Assembly: GCA_947459415.1 (NCBI GenBank)
Contig: CANHDN010000012.1
Span: 1-33,552, forward strand
Length of the DNA: 33,552 bases
From: Bacteroidota bacterium
GTDB lineage: Bacteria > Bacteroidota > Bacteroidia > UKL13-3
Direction of reading: 5' to 3'
The position numbers and the translations under genes are program-made. A model generated the notes under the pieces. The model did not search any database and had not been told where the DNA came from. It saw only the letters and a program-made list of their open reading frames with translations. This document shows positions 7,102-15,661 of this stretch, piece by piece; within the stretch, counting starts at the first letter, position 1, and each line of letters begins with the position of its first letter.

Positions 7102-8175
7102 ATGGCAGAACAAGAAATTTTTACTCAGCTTGGCACGTATGATCATGAACAGATCGTTTTTTGCAACGACAATTCAACTGGTTTAAAAGCAATTATAGCA
7201 ATTCACAATACAGTTCTTGGACCAGGATTAGGTGGAACCCGTGTATGGAATTATAGCAATGAGGCTGAGGCAATAAATGATGTAATGCGCTTATCTCGCG
7301 GAATGACCTATAAAGCAGCTATTTCGGGTTTAAATCTAGGTGGCGCTAAGGCTGTAATTATTGGCGATGCTTCTAAAATTAAAACAGAAGCATTGATGCG
7401 TAAATTTGGTCGCTTCGTAGAAAATTTAAACGGTAAATATATTACAGCAGAAGATGTGAATACTACTACCCGCGACATGGAATATGTAAATATGGAAACT
7501 CAACATGTGGTTGGATTACCAGAAAGCATGGGTGGTGGCGGTGATCCAAGTCCTGTTACGGCATATGGTGTGTATATGGGAATGAAAGCAAGTGCAAAAA
7601 ATGTATTTGGTTCAGACAGCTTAAGTGGAAAGAAAATAGCCGTGCAAGGAGTTGGAAAAGTGGGCGGACATTTGTTAGAGTTTTTACACAAAGAAGGTGC
7701 AAGCCTGTTTATCAGTGATATTAATCAAGATACATTAAAACATTATGCATCAACTTTGGGCGCAAATGTGGTAAATGGTGACGAAATATACGGTTTAGAT
7801 GTAGATGTTTTTGCTCCTTGTGCCTTAGGTGCAGTATTAAATGATGCCAATATTGCTCAATTAAAGTGCTCAATTATTGCTGGTGCAGCTAACAATCAAT
7901 TGGCAGAAGAGACCGTTCATGGTCCTGCTTTGATGAATAAAGGTATCACCTATGCACCAGATTTTTTAATAAATGCAGGCGGCTTAATTAATGTGTATCA
8001 AGAGCATATTGGTTATAACAAAGAAACAGCCTATCGCCAAGCTCAACATATCTATGATGTAACATTAGAAATATTAAAAGTCTCAGCATCAGAAAAAATT
8101 CATACCCAAAAAGTTGCTATGAATTTGGCTGAAAAGCGTATTAGTGATATTTCAAAATTAAAATCAACTTATTAA
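7102..8175 (+). CDS. Leucine dehydrogenase (Glu/Leu/Phe/Val dehydrogenase family)
   Basis: This enzyme reversibly deaminates branched-chain amino acids to 2-oxo acids with NAD+ in the cytoplasm, feeding leucine degradation or branched-chain fatty acid precursors. At 357 residues it is close to the 364-residue Bacillus LeuDH. Visible landmarks are GPGLGGTRVWNY (40-51), the catalytic lysine motif GLNLGGAKAV (Lys83), the second catalytic region TAEDVNTTTRDM (115-126, Asp118), and the dinucleotide fold GVGKVGG (183-189) followed by ISDIN at the end of the second strand, whose aspartate suits NAD rather than NADP. CALGAVLND and AGAANNQL are family motifs of the cofactor domain. It has its own promoter and a long inverted repeat behind it, so it is probably monocistronic. 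Phenylalanine or valine dehydrogenase activity cannot be excluded. Confidence 0.92.
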   Translation: MAEQEIFTQLGTYDHEQIVFCNDNSTGLKAIIAIHNTVLGPGLGGTRVWNYSNEAEAINDVMRLSRGMTYKAAISGLNLGGAKAVIIGDASKIKTEALMRKFGRFVENLNGKYITAEDVNTTTRDMEYVNMETQHVVGLPESMGGGGDPSPVTAYGVYMGMKASAKNVFGSDSLSGKKIAVQGVGKVGGHLLEFLHKEGASLFISDINQDTLKHYASTLGANVVNGDEIYGLDVDVFAPCALGAVLNDANIAQLKCSIIAGAANNQLAEETVHGPALMNKGITYAPDFLINAGGLINVYQEHIGYNKETAYRQAQHIYDVTLEILKVSASEKIHTQKVAMNLAEKRISDISKLKSTY

Positions 8176-8195
8176 TCAAATCCCTCAACTGTCTG

Positions 8196-8254
8196 AACAG
8201 GCAGCAAACGTTCTTTAAATTTTGTTTTGAAAGGCCAAGTTTGCTGCCTGTTTT
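8196..8254 (+). terminator. Large-loop terminator-like inverted repeat between leucine dehydrogenase and nusB
   Basis: Arms AACAGGCAGCAAAC (8196-8209) and GTTTGCTGCCTGTT (8239-8252) are perfect 14-bp complements with 29 nt between them; the right arm runs into TTTTGATTT. The loop contains CTTT and GAAAG, which could form an inner stem. It is most likely the terminator of leucine dehydrogenase, although its end lies only 13 nt before the nusB start codon, so it may also affect nusB. Confidence 0.65.
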
Positions 8255-8267
8255 GATTTAAATATTT

Positions 8268-9209
8268 ATGTTAAACAGACGATTTTTACGTATCAAAGCG
8301 CTACAAGCCTTGTACAGCTTTGCTCAGGAAGAAAATCCAGATGCAGTGGCATATCGGAAAAGACTGCTTGCAGGTTTAGAAAAAACCTATGAATTATATC
8401 TATTCTTAATGGCCTTTCCAATTGAATTCAAGTCATTTATCTTAGATGAACTTGCACTTGAAAAGAATAAATATATTCCTTCTGATAAGCAGTCGCAAAT
8501 CCTTCAAATAATCATAGATAATAAAGCGATTGGTATTTTAGAAAATCATATTGGATTTCAAAACGAGCTTACTAAAAATAAGATCAGTTGGACGGGTCAT
8601 CAAGATTTAATGAGGAAAATATGGATGGATTTGAAGATTCATCCCTTATTTACTTCCTATATTGAAACATCCACACCAACGCTTAAATCAGACAAAACTT
8701 TTTTGATTCACTTAATGGAATGGCTTATTGCCGAATTTGAATTGTTTGAATCTTTTATGGAAGACAAATATTTGAATTGGGATGATGATCAAATTTTAAT
8801 TTTAAAAACGGTATCAAAAACCCTGCAAGGATTAAGTGAAAATGCCAAATCAATTTTGCCCGATAAACACAAAGATGAGGAGGAAGATATTAAATTTTTG
8901 AAAGATTTATTTGATTTGTGTGTGCAAAATCAACAAGAGCTCATGAATTTAATTGCAGTTAAGACCAAAAATTGGGATCAGGATAGAATTGCAGTAGTTG
9001 ATTTAATTTTGATGAAAATGGCGCTTTGTGAAGTATTGTATTTTCCCTTTATACCTGTAAAGGTTTCTATTAATGAATACTTGGAATTAGCAAAATTATA
9101 TAGTACTCCTAATAGTCATGGGTTTATCAATGGAATTTTAGATAAAGTACAATTAGATCTAAATAGGGATGGTAAAATCAATAAATTAGGTAGGGGTTTA
9201 GTAAATTAA
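8268..9209 (+). CDS. nusB: Transcription antitermination protein NusB, long Bacteroidota form
   Basis: NusB binds boxA RNA together with NusE (S10) and supports rRNA antitermination. The N-terminus [18 protein letters not shown] is the family start, with the R-x-x-A-L-Q-A-L-Y helix. The NusB fold proper is in the last 110 residues ([51 protein letters not shown]). At 313 residues it is about twice the E. coli protein (139): the Bacteroidota form has a long insertion of roughly 170 residues between helix 1 and the rest, as here. It heads a same-strand run nusB, DUF1573 gene, yajC, coaE with gaps of 12, 15 and 25 nt, which is a recurring order in the phylum. Identification is firm; the role of the insertion is unknown. 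Confidence 0.93.
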   Translation: MLNRRFLRIKALQALYSFAQEENPDAVAYRKRLLAGLEKTYELYLFLMAFPIEFKSFILDELALEKNKYIPSDKQSQILQIIIDNKAIGILENHIGFQNELTKNKISWTGHQDLMRKIWMDLKIHPLFTSYIETSTPTLKSDKTFLIHLMEWLIAEFELFESFMEDKYLNWDDDQILILKTVSKTLQGLSENAKSILPDKHKDEEEDIKFLKDLFDLCVQNQQELMNLIAVKTKNWDQDRIAVVDLILMKMALCEVLYFPFIPVKVSINEYLELAKLYSTPNSHGFINGILDKVQLDLNRDGKINKLGRGLVN

Positions 9210-9221
9210 ATTTTTTAAAAC

Positions 9222-9686
9222 ATGAAAAGTATATGTATTATTTTAATTAGTTTATTATTAATTACATCTTGTGATAATTCGCAACCAGAAAAAGCAAAAG
9301 GTAATTTGGTAGATAATCCATTGTCTGCAAGTAATCCGGATGCAGACCCAGCCCTGGAAGCGCCAGTTATGACTTTTACTGAAAATATTCATAATTTTGG
9401 GACGCTGGTAGATGGGGAAGTGGTAACCCATCAATTTAAATTTACCAATACGGGTAAAACAGCATTAATTATAAGTAGTGCAAGCGCCAGTTGTGGCTGC
9501 ACGGTTCCAAGTTACCCGAAAACACCAATTCAGCCCGGAGAGGAAGCTGCTATCGATGTAGAATTTAATAGTAGTGGCAAAGTAGGTGCATTTGATAAAA
9601 ATATTACCATCACTGCCAATACCGTTCCCACTCAAGTATATTTGGTAATACGCGGAGAAGTAAAACCAAATAACGCAATAAAATAA
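9222..9686 (+). CDS. DUF1573 domain lipoprotein
   Basis: The 154-residue product has a lipoprotein signal (MKSICIILISLLLITSC, Cys17) and a single DUF1573 domain at about residues 47-150. Family marks are HNFGTLVDGEVVTHQFKFTNTG and the cysteine motif SCGCTVP (about 90-96), then PIQPGEEAAIDVEFNSSGKVG. DUF1573 has an Ig-like/ASPM-SPD-2-Hydin-type fold and is very abundant in Bacteroidota, but its function is undefined. Lipid anchoring in the periplasm or outer membrane is inferred. It sits 12 nt after nusB and 15 nt before yajC, so it belongs to that operon, and its place beside yajC suggests, without proving, an envelope role. Confidence 0.9.
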   Translation: MKSICIILISLLLITSCDNSQPEKAKGNLVDNPLSASNPDADPALEAPVMTFTENIHNFGTLVDGEVVTHQFKFTNTGKTALIISSASASCGCTVPSYPKTPIQPGEEAAIDVEFNSSGKVGAFDKNITITANTVPTQVYLVIRGEVKPNNAIK

Positions 9687-9701
9687 TAAATTAAAAATCA
9701 T

Positions 9702-10043
9702 ATGTTACAACACGTTTTATTAATGGCACCACCAGCAGCGGGTGCTCAAGGAGGAAATCCTATTATGCAGTTTTTACCATTAATTTTGATTTTTGTGGTA
9801 TTTTATTTCTTTATGATTTACCCACAAATCAAGAAAAATAAAGCGCAAAAGAAATTTCGTGAAGCCCTAGGAAAAGGAGATAAGATTATCACCATCGGTG
9901 GTGTTCATGCAAAAATTTTAGAAGCAACTGAGCACACCTTCTTAATTGAAAGTGAAGGAACAAAATTACGTATAGATCGCACTGCTGTTTCTATGGAAGC
10001 TTCTCAAGCCCTAAACCAGCCAGCCAAAGAAGAAAAGAAATAA
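9702..10043 (+). CDS. yajC: Preprotein translocase accessory subunit YajC
   Basis: YajC associates with SecDF in the inner membrane and is non-essential in E. coli. The 113-residue protein has the expected single membrane segment (FLPLILIFVVFYFFMIYPQ, about residues 24-42), the basic stretch IKKNKAQKKF and the cytoplasmic domain with GDKIITIGGVHAKI. A short Gly/Ala/Pro-rich N-terminal lead (MAPPAAGAQGGNP) is usual in the phylum. The ATG at 9702 is preferred; an ATG at 9724 (LLMAPPAAG) is the alternative and would shorten it by 7 residues. It follows the DUF1573 gene and precedes coaE. Confidence 0.95.
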   Translation: MLQHVLLMAPPAAGAQGGNPIMQFLPLILIFVVFYFFMIYPQIKKNKAQKKFREALGKGDKIITIGGVHAKILEATEHTFLIESEGTKLRIDRTAVSMEASQALNQPAKEEKK

Positions 10044-10068
10044 TTTCTTTTAATTAAGGCTTAGCGGT

Positions 10069-10674
10069 ATGATTAAGGTAGGCATTACAGGCAATATTGG
10101 CAGTGGTAAATCTACCATTGCCAAATTGTTTGCCCTCTTGGGTATTCCTGTTTATGATGCAGACTCTCGCGCAAAAGCCATCATGGTTGAAGATATTGAG
10201 CTCAAAAATGAGCTTTTGAAAGTCTTTGGGGAAGACACTTATTTTGCAAACGGTCAACTCAATAGAACCAATCTTTCGAAACAAGTTTTTAATAACCCAG
10301 AGCAATTAAAAGCGCTCAATTCGATTGTTCACCCAGCCGTATTTAAAGATTTTAATTCCTGGCTGAACCTTCACAAGCATGCGCAAGTTCCTTATATTTT
10401 GAAAGAGGCTGCACTATTAGTAGAGAGTGGCTCCTATAAAGACTTAGATTATTTAATTTTGGTTCAGGCTCATGAAGATATAAGAATTAGAAGAACGTTA
10501 GCACGTGATTGTTCAGATTTGGAAAGCGTTAAATCACGCATAAACAATCAATTACCGGAACAAGAAAAACTGCCTTTTGCACAATTTTTCATTCAAAACA
10601 ATGATGATTTAATTATTCCTCAGGTACTCCAAATACACCAGAAACTATTGGAGATTAGCGATAAAAATGGATAA
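10069..10674 (+). CDS. coaE: Dephospho-CoA kinase
   Basis: CoaE phosphorylates the 3'-hydroxyl of dephospho-CoA, the last step of coenzyme A synthesis, in the cytoplasm. The P-loop GNIGSGKST is at residues 8-16, the substrate motif VYDADSRAKAI at 28-38, VHPAVF at 106-111, and LKEAALLVESG at about 131-141, all typical of the family. Length 201 residues is normal. It is the last gene of the nusB-DUF1573-yajC-coaE run. Its 3' end overlaps the stop region of the convergent FkbM gene by 20 bp. The penultimate CoA enzyme gene coaD is in the same window at 26138. Confidence 0.95.
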   Translation: MIKVGITGNIGSGKSTIAKLFALLGIPVYDADSRAKAIMVEDIELKNELLKVFGEDTYFANGQLNRTNLSKQVFNNPEQLKALNSIVHPAVFKDFNSWLNLHKHAQVPYILKEAALLVESGSYKDLDYLILVQAHEDIRIRRTLARDCSDLESVKSRINNQLPEQEKLPFAQFFIQNNDDLIIPQVLQIHQKLLEISDKNG

Positions 10675-11488
10675 CCATATCCTGAAAATCGCCTTTGTTT
10701 TTATAGGTAGTTTTAATATTATATTCAAAACCACATTCTTCAAAATAAGCCATAAAACCTACTAACCTTGAAGGTTCACCATTAATTTTGTGGTGATATT
10801 CTAGGATAACATGTTGCACTTTTTCAAGTTTACCGGCATTAGCTTTTAAATCAGCTAGAATGAGCCATTCTGCACCTTCTACGTCAATTTTTAATAAGGC
10901 TACTGCTGTATCTAAATATTTACTTACCAAAGTTGTTTCAATTTCAATCGAAATATCTCCGCCTCTGTCGCTTCTTACCGATGATAATAAGGATCCCTTG
11001 TCTTCATTTACATAAAAATTAACAGGAACTTCATTATTAGATACTGCTTTTTGGATGCAGCTTACGTTTTTTAAATGATTTGCCTCTACATTTAGTTTTA
11101 AAAGTTCAAATGCGCTAGGATTTGGTTCAAAAGCAATAATCTCTGCTTGCGGATGAAAGTATTTATGAAAGAAAACAGACATTCCAATATTTGCTCCACA
11201 ATCTACAATACGATCCTTAGTTTGGTCTGAGCCAAAATAATAATCCTTGCTTAAAAAGATTTCTCTGAATAAAAATAATAGGGTGGTATAATCATATGCG
11301 TGTACCTTAAATCCAAAAATTTCTTGACTTATAATGGTATTCTTTTTACCATTTATCTCTTTATATCTTAATTGGAAAAGTACCCATAAAATATGTAGTT
11401 TTTCTTTAAAACTATATTTCGCATCATCTGCCTCTAGCCAGAGGCGAATTGCCGTTAGTGGGAGCCTTAAGTAAGCTAATATTTTCAT
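10655..11488 (-). CDS. FkbM family methyltransferase
   Basis: The 277-residue protein is a SAM-dependent methyltransferase of the FkbM family, which O-methylates sugars or other hydroxyls. The SAM-binding motif VDCGANIGMS is at 95-104, the ribose-binding acidic loop AFEPNP at 119-124 and the late motif LLKIDVEGAEW at about 198-208; DVEGAE is a signature of this family. The first 70 residues carry two short hydrophobic stretches, and there is no signal peptide. It starts 9 nt after the stop of the PcrA/UvrD helicase, so they are probably co-transcribed. No glycan cluster surrounds it here; substrate unknown, though surface sugar modification is the usual role. Confidence 0.87.
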   Translation of the reverse strand: MKILAYLRLPLTAIRLWLEADDAKYSFKEKLHILWVLFQLRYKEINGKKNTIISQEIFGFKVHAYDYTTLLFLFREIFLSKDYYFGSDQTKDRIVDCGANIGMSVFFHKYFHPQAEIIAFEPNPSAFELLKLNVEANHLKNVSCIQKAVSNNEVPVNFYVNEDKGSLLSSVRSDRGGDISIEIETTLVSKYLDTAVALLKIDVEGAEWLILADLKANAGKLEKVQHVILEYHHKINGEPSRLVGFMAYFEECGFEYNIKTTYKNKGDFQDMVIHFYR

Positions 11489-11497
11489 TTTTCAATA

Positions 11498-13798
11498 TTA
11501 GGATAAAATAATCTTAAGTTTGGCAAATTTTAATACTAATACTTTTTTACCTGCTTCACCAAAGGCTATGGTAGCCTTTCTATTATCGCCATTTCCTTCC
11601 ATTTGAAGCACCTCGCCTTTCCCAAAACGTTGATGTATTACCTGATTGCCAACCTGTAAATTACTGGTATCATCTGCTTCGAAATTAGGGTCATCTGGTT
11701 TAGCTGGTGTGGCACCTACTCTGGGCTGAGGGCGGTTTATGCTGAGTGTTTTTTTAGATAATCCACTGGAGGTACCACCTGACTTAAGTGCCGCTCCACT
11801 TTCTCTAAATTGTCCACCAGCGCTAAACATGTTTTCAAAATGTAAAAATTGTGGGTCTAATTCTGTTAAAAACCTACTCGGTTCAGAATTCACAATGGTG
11901 CCAAATTTAAATCTTGAACTAGCAAAACTGATGGTAAGCTTTTTCATGGCCCTTGTCAGTGCAACATAAAATAGCCTTCGTTCCTCTTCTAATTCTTGTC
12001 GGCTATTTAATGCCATTTGGCTTGGGAATAAATTTTCTTCTAAGCCTACAACATGCACATATTTAAATTCTAATCCTTTGGCTGAGTGAATGGTCATAAG
12101 ACTTACATGATCCTGATCTGGGTCTTTGTCTTTATCGTCATTTGTCATTAAGGCGACATCTGCCATGAAATCTGCGAGGGTGTTGTTATGCAAAACACCA
12201 TCCTCATCTGCATTGACACCAACGCTAAATTCCTTTATACCATTTAAAAGTTCTTCGGTATTTTCATATCGGGCAATTCCTTCTACTGTTTTGTCTTCAT
12301 ATAGTGCTTTTAAAACACCACTTTCCTTTGCAATGTGCATAGCAACATCATAGGCATTTCTGTCTAACATTACCCTAAAACTTTTAATCTTGGTAACGAA
12401 ATCTTCCACTGCACTCATGTTTTTAAAACCAATTTGGTTTACTTGTTCCATTACCTGCCACAAACTTACTTTGTGCTGGTCTGCTACCAATGCTATTTTT
12501 TCTAGGGTAGTTTTCCCTATGCCACGTGTTGGGTAGTTTATAACTCGTTTTAAGGCTTCTTCATCATTTGGATTTAAAACTAATCTGTAATAAGCTAATA
12601 AATCTTTCACCTCTTTTCGCTGGTAAAAAGAAAGGCCGCCATAAATTTTATAAGGAATATTTAATTTGCGTAATGCCTCCTCCATAGATCTACTCTGCAT
12701 ATTTGTTCTGTATAGGATAGCAAAGTCTTTATTATTGGCATGGCTGTTCATTTTGTCTTGGAAAATAGCAGAAGCTACCATTTTACCTTCTTCATTGTCT
12801 GTTAAAGATTTAAATACCCTAATTCTTTCCCCAATTTCATTATCTGTCCAAACCTTCTTTTTTATTTGATCTTTGTTTTTTTCTATGATACTTGAGGCAG
12901 CATCTACAATGGTTTTAGTACTTCTATAATTTTGCTCTAATTTAAAAGTTTTAACCTCTTGGAAATCTTTTTGAAAACCTAATATGTTTTTGATATTGGC
13001 CCCCCTAAATGCATAAATGCTCTGAGCATCATCGCCCACAACGGCAATATTTTCATTTACAGCAGCCAATTTTTTTATAATCATATACTGAGCATGGTTT
13101 GTGTCTTGAAACTCATCCACCATAATATACCTAAATTGGTGCTGATATTTATTCAGTACATCTAAATGATTGGCAAAAAGTTTATGAGTATTTACCAATA
13201 AGTCATCAAAATCCATGGCTCCAGCTCTAAAACACCGGTCTTGGTATAACTTGAATAAATGTCCAAATTTTGGCCTACCACTGCTGTTATCATTTTCAAA
13301 AAATTCGCTGTTTCCAAGATATTCTTCTGCAGAAATTAGTGCGTTTTTTGCAGCAGAAATGCGTGCTAACATATTGGATGGTTTATATAATTTATCATCC
13401 AATTTCATCTCTCCCAAAATGGTTTTTATCAAACTTTTACTATCATCAGAATCATAAATGGTAAAATTCCTTGGATATCCAATTTTGTCACTTTCAACTC
13501 GTAAAATCCGCGAAAAAATACTGTGAAAAGTACCCATCCAAATATTTCTTCCTTCACTGCCTACCGCTTCCATAACTCTGTGGCGCATTTCTTTGGCAGC
13601 TTTATTTGTAAAGGTGAGTGATAAAATTTGAAAAGGGTCTACCTCCTGGCGCAACATGTGAACAATTCTGTATGTTAACACACGCGTTTTTCCAGAACCT
13701 GCTCCTGCAATGATCATTACAGGTCCATCTATTTGCTCCACGGCAGCCCTTTGAGAAGGGTTTAAAGTTTCTAAGTAATCCACCTGCCAAAGGTACAT
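11498..13798 (-). CDS. ATP-dependent 3'-5' DNA helicase of the PcrA/UvrD family
   Basis: The 766-residue superfamily 1 helicase unwinds DNA in nucleotide excision repair, mismatch repair or fork rescue. Motifs run in order: Q-motif LNPSQRAAV (12-20), Walker A AGAGSGKT (31-38), motif Ia LTFTNKAAKEM, DEFQDT (228-233), GDDAQSIYAFRGA (255-267), LEQNYRS (287-293), then DHVSLMTIHSAKGLEF and RRLFYVALTRA. The C-terminal 45 residues (GNQVIHQRFGKGEVLQMEG) form the small PcrA/UvrD tail domain that contacts RNA polymerase in studied members. The length (PcrA about 720-740) and this tail favour PcrA/UvrD over Rep. It has no RecB-like extra domains. The ATG at 13798 begins MYLWQVDYLETLN, which sits properly ahead of the Q-motif. 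Confidence 0.94.
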   Translation of the reverse strand: MYLWQVDYLETLNPSQRAAVEQIDGPVMIIAGAGSGKTRVLTYRIVHMLRQEVDPFQILSLTFTNKAAKEMRHRVMEAVGSEGRNIWMGTFHSIFSRILRVESDKIGYPRNFTIYDSDDSKSLIKTILGEMKLDDKLYKPSNMLARISAAKNALISAEEYLGNSEFFENDNSSGRPKFGHLFKLYQDRCFRAGAMDFDDLLVNTHKLFANHLDVLNKYQHQFRYIMVDEFQDTNHAQYMIIKKLAAVNENIAVVGDDAQSIYAFRGANIKNILGFQKDFQEVKTFKLEQNYRSTKTIVDAASSIIEKNKDQIKKKVWTDNEIGERIRVFKSLTDNEEGKMVASAIFQDKMNSHANNKDFAILYRTNMQSRSMEEALRKLNIPYKIYGGLSFYQRKEVKDLLAYYRLVLNPNDEEALKRVINYPTRGIGKTTLEKIALVADQHKVSLWQVMEQVNQIGFKNMSAVEDFVTKIKSFRVMLDRNAYDVAMHIAKESGVLKALYEDKTVEGIARYENTEELLNGIKEFSVGVNADEDGVLHNNTLADFMADVALMTNDDKDKDPDQDHVSLMTIHSAKGLEFKYVHVVGLEENLFPSQMALNSRQELEEERRLFYVALTRAMKKLTISFASSRFKFGTIVNSEPSRFLTELDPQFLHFENMFSAGGQFRESGAALKSGGTSSGLSKKTLSINRPQPRVGATPAKPDDPNFEADDTSNLQVGNQVIHQRFGKGEVLQMEGNGDNRKATIAFGEAGKKVLVLKFAKLKIILS

Positions 13799-13889
13799 GT
13801 AAATTGGTACTTAGTAAGCCTAAGATTTCAACAATTTACCTTACAATTATGAATAAAATTGGTTTCAAATTGCTTTAAGATACCCGATA

Positions 13890-14048
13890 TTATTCTTGTT
13901 CGAGTTCAGAAAATGTTATCGGGGGTGAAAGGGGCTCAAATATCTTATTAATTAATATAATTAATGCAAATGGACCTAGCAATAGATAATAAATAAAAAT
14001 AACCCAGAAGGTTTTGAATTTTTCTTCGTTGTTGCTGGTATATTTCAT
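13890..14048 (-). CDS. Possible small membrane protein of unknown function
   Basis: The frame from ATG 14048 gives a 52-residue protein with one strongly hydrophobic segment (FWVIFIYYLLLGPFALIILI, about residues 14-33), a charged N-terminus (MKYTSNNEEKFK) and an acidic tail (FSELEQE). A longer reading from GTG 14108 would give 72 residues. TAAATTTG, a perfect -7 match, lies 5 nt before the ATG. The frame ends at an inverted repeat CCCGATA (13883-13889) / TATCGGG (13917-13923) that straddles the stop and could be a weak terminator. Gene status is uncertain: I recognise no family, but the topology is coherent. It precedes pcrA on the same strand at a distance of 91 bp. Confidence 0.42.
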   Translation of the reverse strand: MKYTSNNEEKFKTFWVIFIYYLLLGPFALIILINKIFEPLSPPITFSELEQE

Positions 14049-14053
14049 TTCAA

Positions 14054-14061
14054 CAAATTTA
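14054..14061 (-). promoter_or_regulatory. -7 element upstream of the possible small membrane protein
   Basis: TAAATTTG on the minus strand is an exact TAnnTTTG match 5 nt before the ATG at 14048. No clear TTG stands at the -33 distance, so support is partial. Confidence 0.33.
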
Positions 14062-14158
14062 TATTTAATGTGAGAGGAATGCTGAATGCTTCGTGTAAAA
14101 TTATTCACAAAACATGATATGCAATTAAATTAATAGACAGTCAATTCTTAAAAATTTG

Positions 14159-14166
14159 TACTTTTG
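14159..14166 (+). promoter_or_regulatory. -7 element of the M20 dipeptidase gene
   Basis: TACTTTTG is an exact TAnnTTTG match ending 24 nt before the ATG at 14191. The -33 region has no clear TTG at the right spacing. Confidence 0.42.
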
Positions 14167-14190
14167 ACTCTTTAACAAAAAGAATTAATC

Positions 14191-15582
14191 ATGACACAAG
14201 CCGCTTATTTATCTAATAATCAAGAAAAATTTTTAAATGAGTTACTCGAATTGCTTCGAATTCCATCCATTAGTGCAGATTCTGCTTACAAACAAGATGT
14301 GATCGCTGCTGCCAATTATATCAAAGATAAATTGATAGCCGCTGGAGCAGATCAGGTAGAATTATGCGAAACTGCAGGAAATCCTATCGTATATGGCGAA
14401 AAGATTATTGATCCGACATTGCCAACCGTGCTGGTTTATGGCCATTATGATGTTCAACCAGCTGTTCCATTAGAATTATGGGAAACACCACCATTTGAAC
14501 CTACAATTAGAAAAACAGAAATACATCCAAATGGGGCTATTTTTGCGCGTGGTGCCTGTGATGATAAGGGTCAGGTTTATATGCATGTAAAGGCCTTTGA
14601 AATGATGATGGCCGAAAAAAGTTTGCCTTGTAATGTGAAATTCATGATTGAGGGAGAAGAAGAAGTTGGGTCAACCCATTTAGGTCCTTTTTGTATAGCA
14701 AATAAAGATAGGTTGAAGGCAGATGTGGTGCTTATTTCAGATACTTCTATCCTTGCAAACGATACACCTAGTATAGATTGTGGTCTGCGCGGATTGAGTT
14801 ATGTGGAGGTTGAAGTTACAGGCCCGAACCGCGATTTACACAGTGGAGTTTATGGTGGCGCTATTGCCAATCCTATCAATATTTTGGCTAAAATGATTGC
14901 TAGTTTACATGATGAAAATAATCACATTACCATACCTGGTTTTTATGATTTGGTTCAAGATTTAACAGAAAAAGAAAGAACAGCATTAAATGAGGCTCCT
15001 TTTGATTTAGATGCCTATAAAAAAGATTTGGATGTGAGCGATGTTTGGGGTGAAACGGGATACAATGTATTGGAGAGAACCGGTATTAGACCAACCTTAG
15101 ATTGTAATGGTATTTGGGGTGGATATATAGGCGAGGGAGCCAAAACAGTGCTACCTTCCAAGGCTTTTGCAAAAATTAGTATGAGACTGGTGCCTCATCA
15201 AGATTCTGAAACCATTACTAAACTATTTAAAGAACATTTTGAGCGCATTGCGCCAAAGGGTGTAAAAGTTGAAGTGAGGCCTCATCATGGAGGAGAGCCA
15301 GTGGTAACACCGATAGATTCTAATGCCTACATGGCAGCTGAAAAAGCCATGGAGACTACCTTTGGTAAAAAGCCCATACCTACCAGAGGTGGAGGTTCTA
15401 TTCCCATTGTTGCCTTGTTTGAGCGTGAATTAGGATTAAAATCTGTATTGATGGGTTTTGGTTTAGATAGTGATGCCTTGCATTCACCTAATGAACATTA
15501 TGGCTTGTTTAACTATTATAAAGGGATAGAAACAATTCCATATTTCTTTAAATTTTTCTCTGAATTGGAGGCAAAAAAATAA
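14191..15582 (+). CDS. M20 family dipeptidase (CNDP/DUG1-like)
   Basis: This 463-residue zinc peptidase is a close relative of cytosolic non-specific dipeptidases of family M20. The catalytic pattern is complete: GHYDVQP (84-90) with His85 and Asp87, the bridging aspartate in ARGACDDKGQ (119-128), EGEEEVGS (154-161) with catalytic Glu157 and zinc-binding Glu158, SDTS (183-186), the dimerisation-domain histidine DLHSGVYGG, and the final zinc-ligand histidine in DALHSPNE. No signal peptide is present, so it is cytoplasmic. The dimerisation domain sits in the middle, as in carnosinase. It is followed 79 bp later by a PorU2-like secretion peptidase, with no sign that they function together. A -7 element precedes the gene. 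Confidence 0.94.
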   Translation: MTQAAYLSNNQEKFLNELLELLRIPSISADSAYKQDVIAAANYIKDKLIAAGADQVELCETAGNPIVYGEKIIDPTLPTVLVYGHYDVQPAVPLELWETPPFEPTIRKTEIHPNGAIFARGACDDKGQVYMHVKAFEMMMAEKSLPCNVKFMIEGEEEVGSTHLGPFCIANKDRLKADVVLISDTSILANDTPSIDCGLRGLSYVEVEVTGPNRDLHSGVYGGAIANPINILAKMIASLHDENNHITIPGFYDLVQDLTEKERTALNEAPFDLDAYKKDLDVSDVWGETGYNVLERTGIRPTLDCNGIWGGYIGEGAKTVLPSKAFAKISMRLVPHQDSETITKLFKEHFERIAPKGVKVEVRPHHGGEPVVTPIDSNAYMAAEKAMETTFGKKPIPTRGGGSIPIVALFERELGLKSVLMGFGLDSDALHSPNEHYGLFNYYKGIETIPYFFKFFSELEAKK

Positions 15583-15661
15583 ACTATTCCATAAAAATAG
15601 AGGCAATACAGCGCGTAAAAAATCGTTGAGCTAAAAAAATGATATTTGAATAAATAGATTT

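Noticed and set aside
9465-9701. 78-residue minus-strand frame overlapping the DUF1573 gene
   Set aside because: It lies antisense to a recognised lipoprotein and has no family-like sequence; same for 10054-10305 (antisense to coaE).
15641-15648. GATATTTG before porU2 as a -7 promoter box
   Set aside because: The first base is G rather than T and the nearest TTG is only 12 nt upstream, below the 17-23 nt range.
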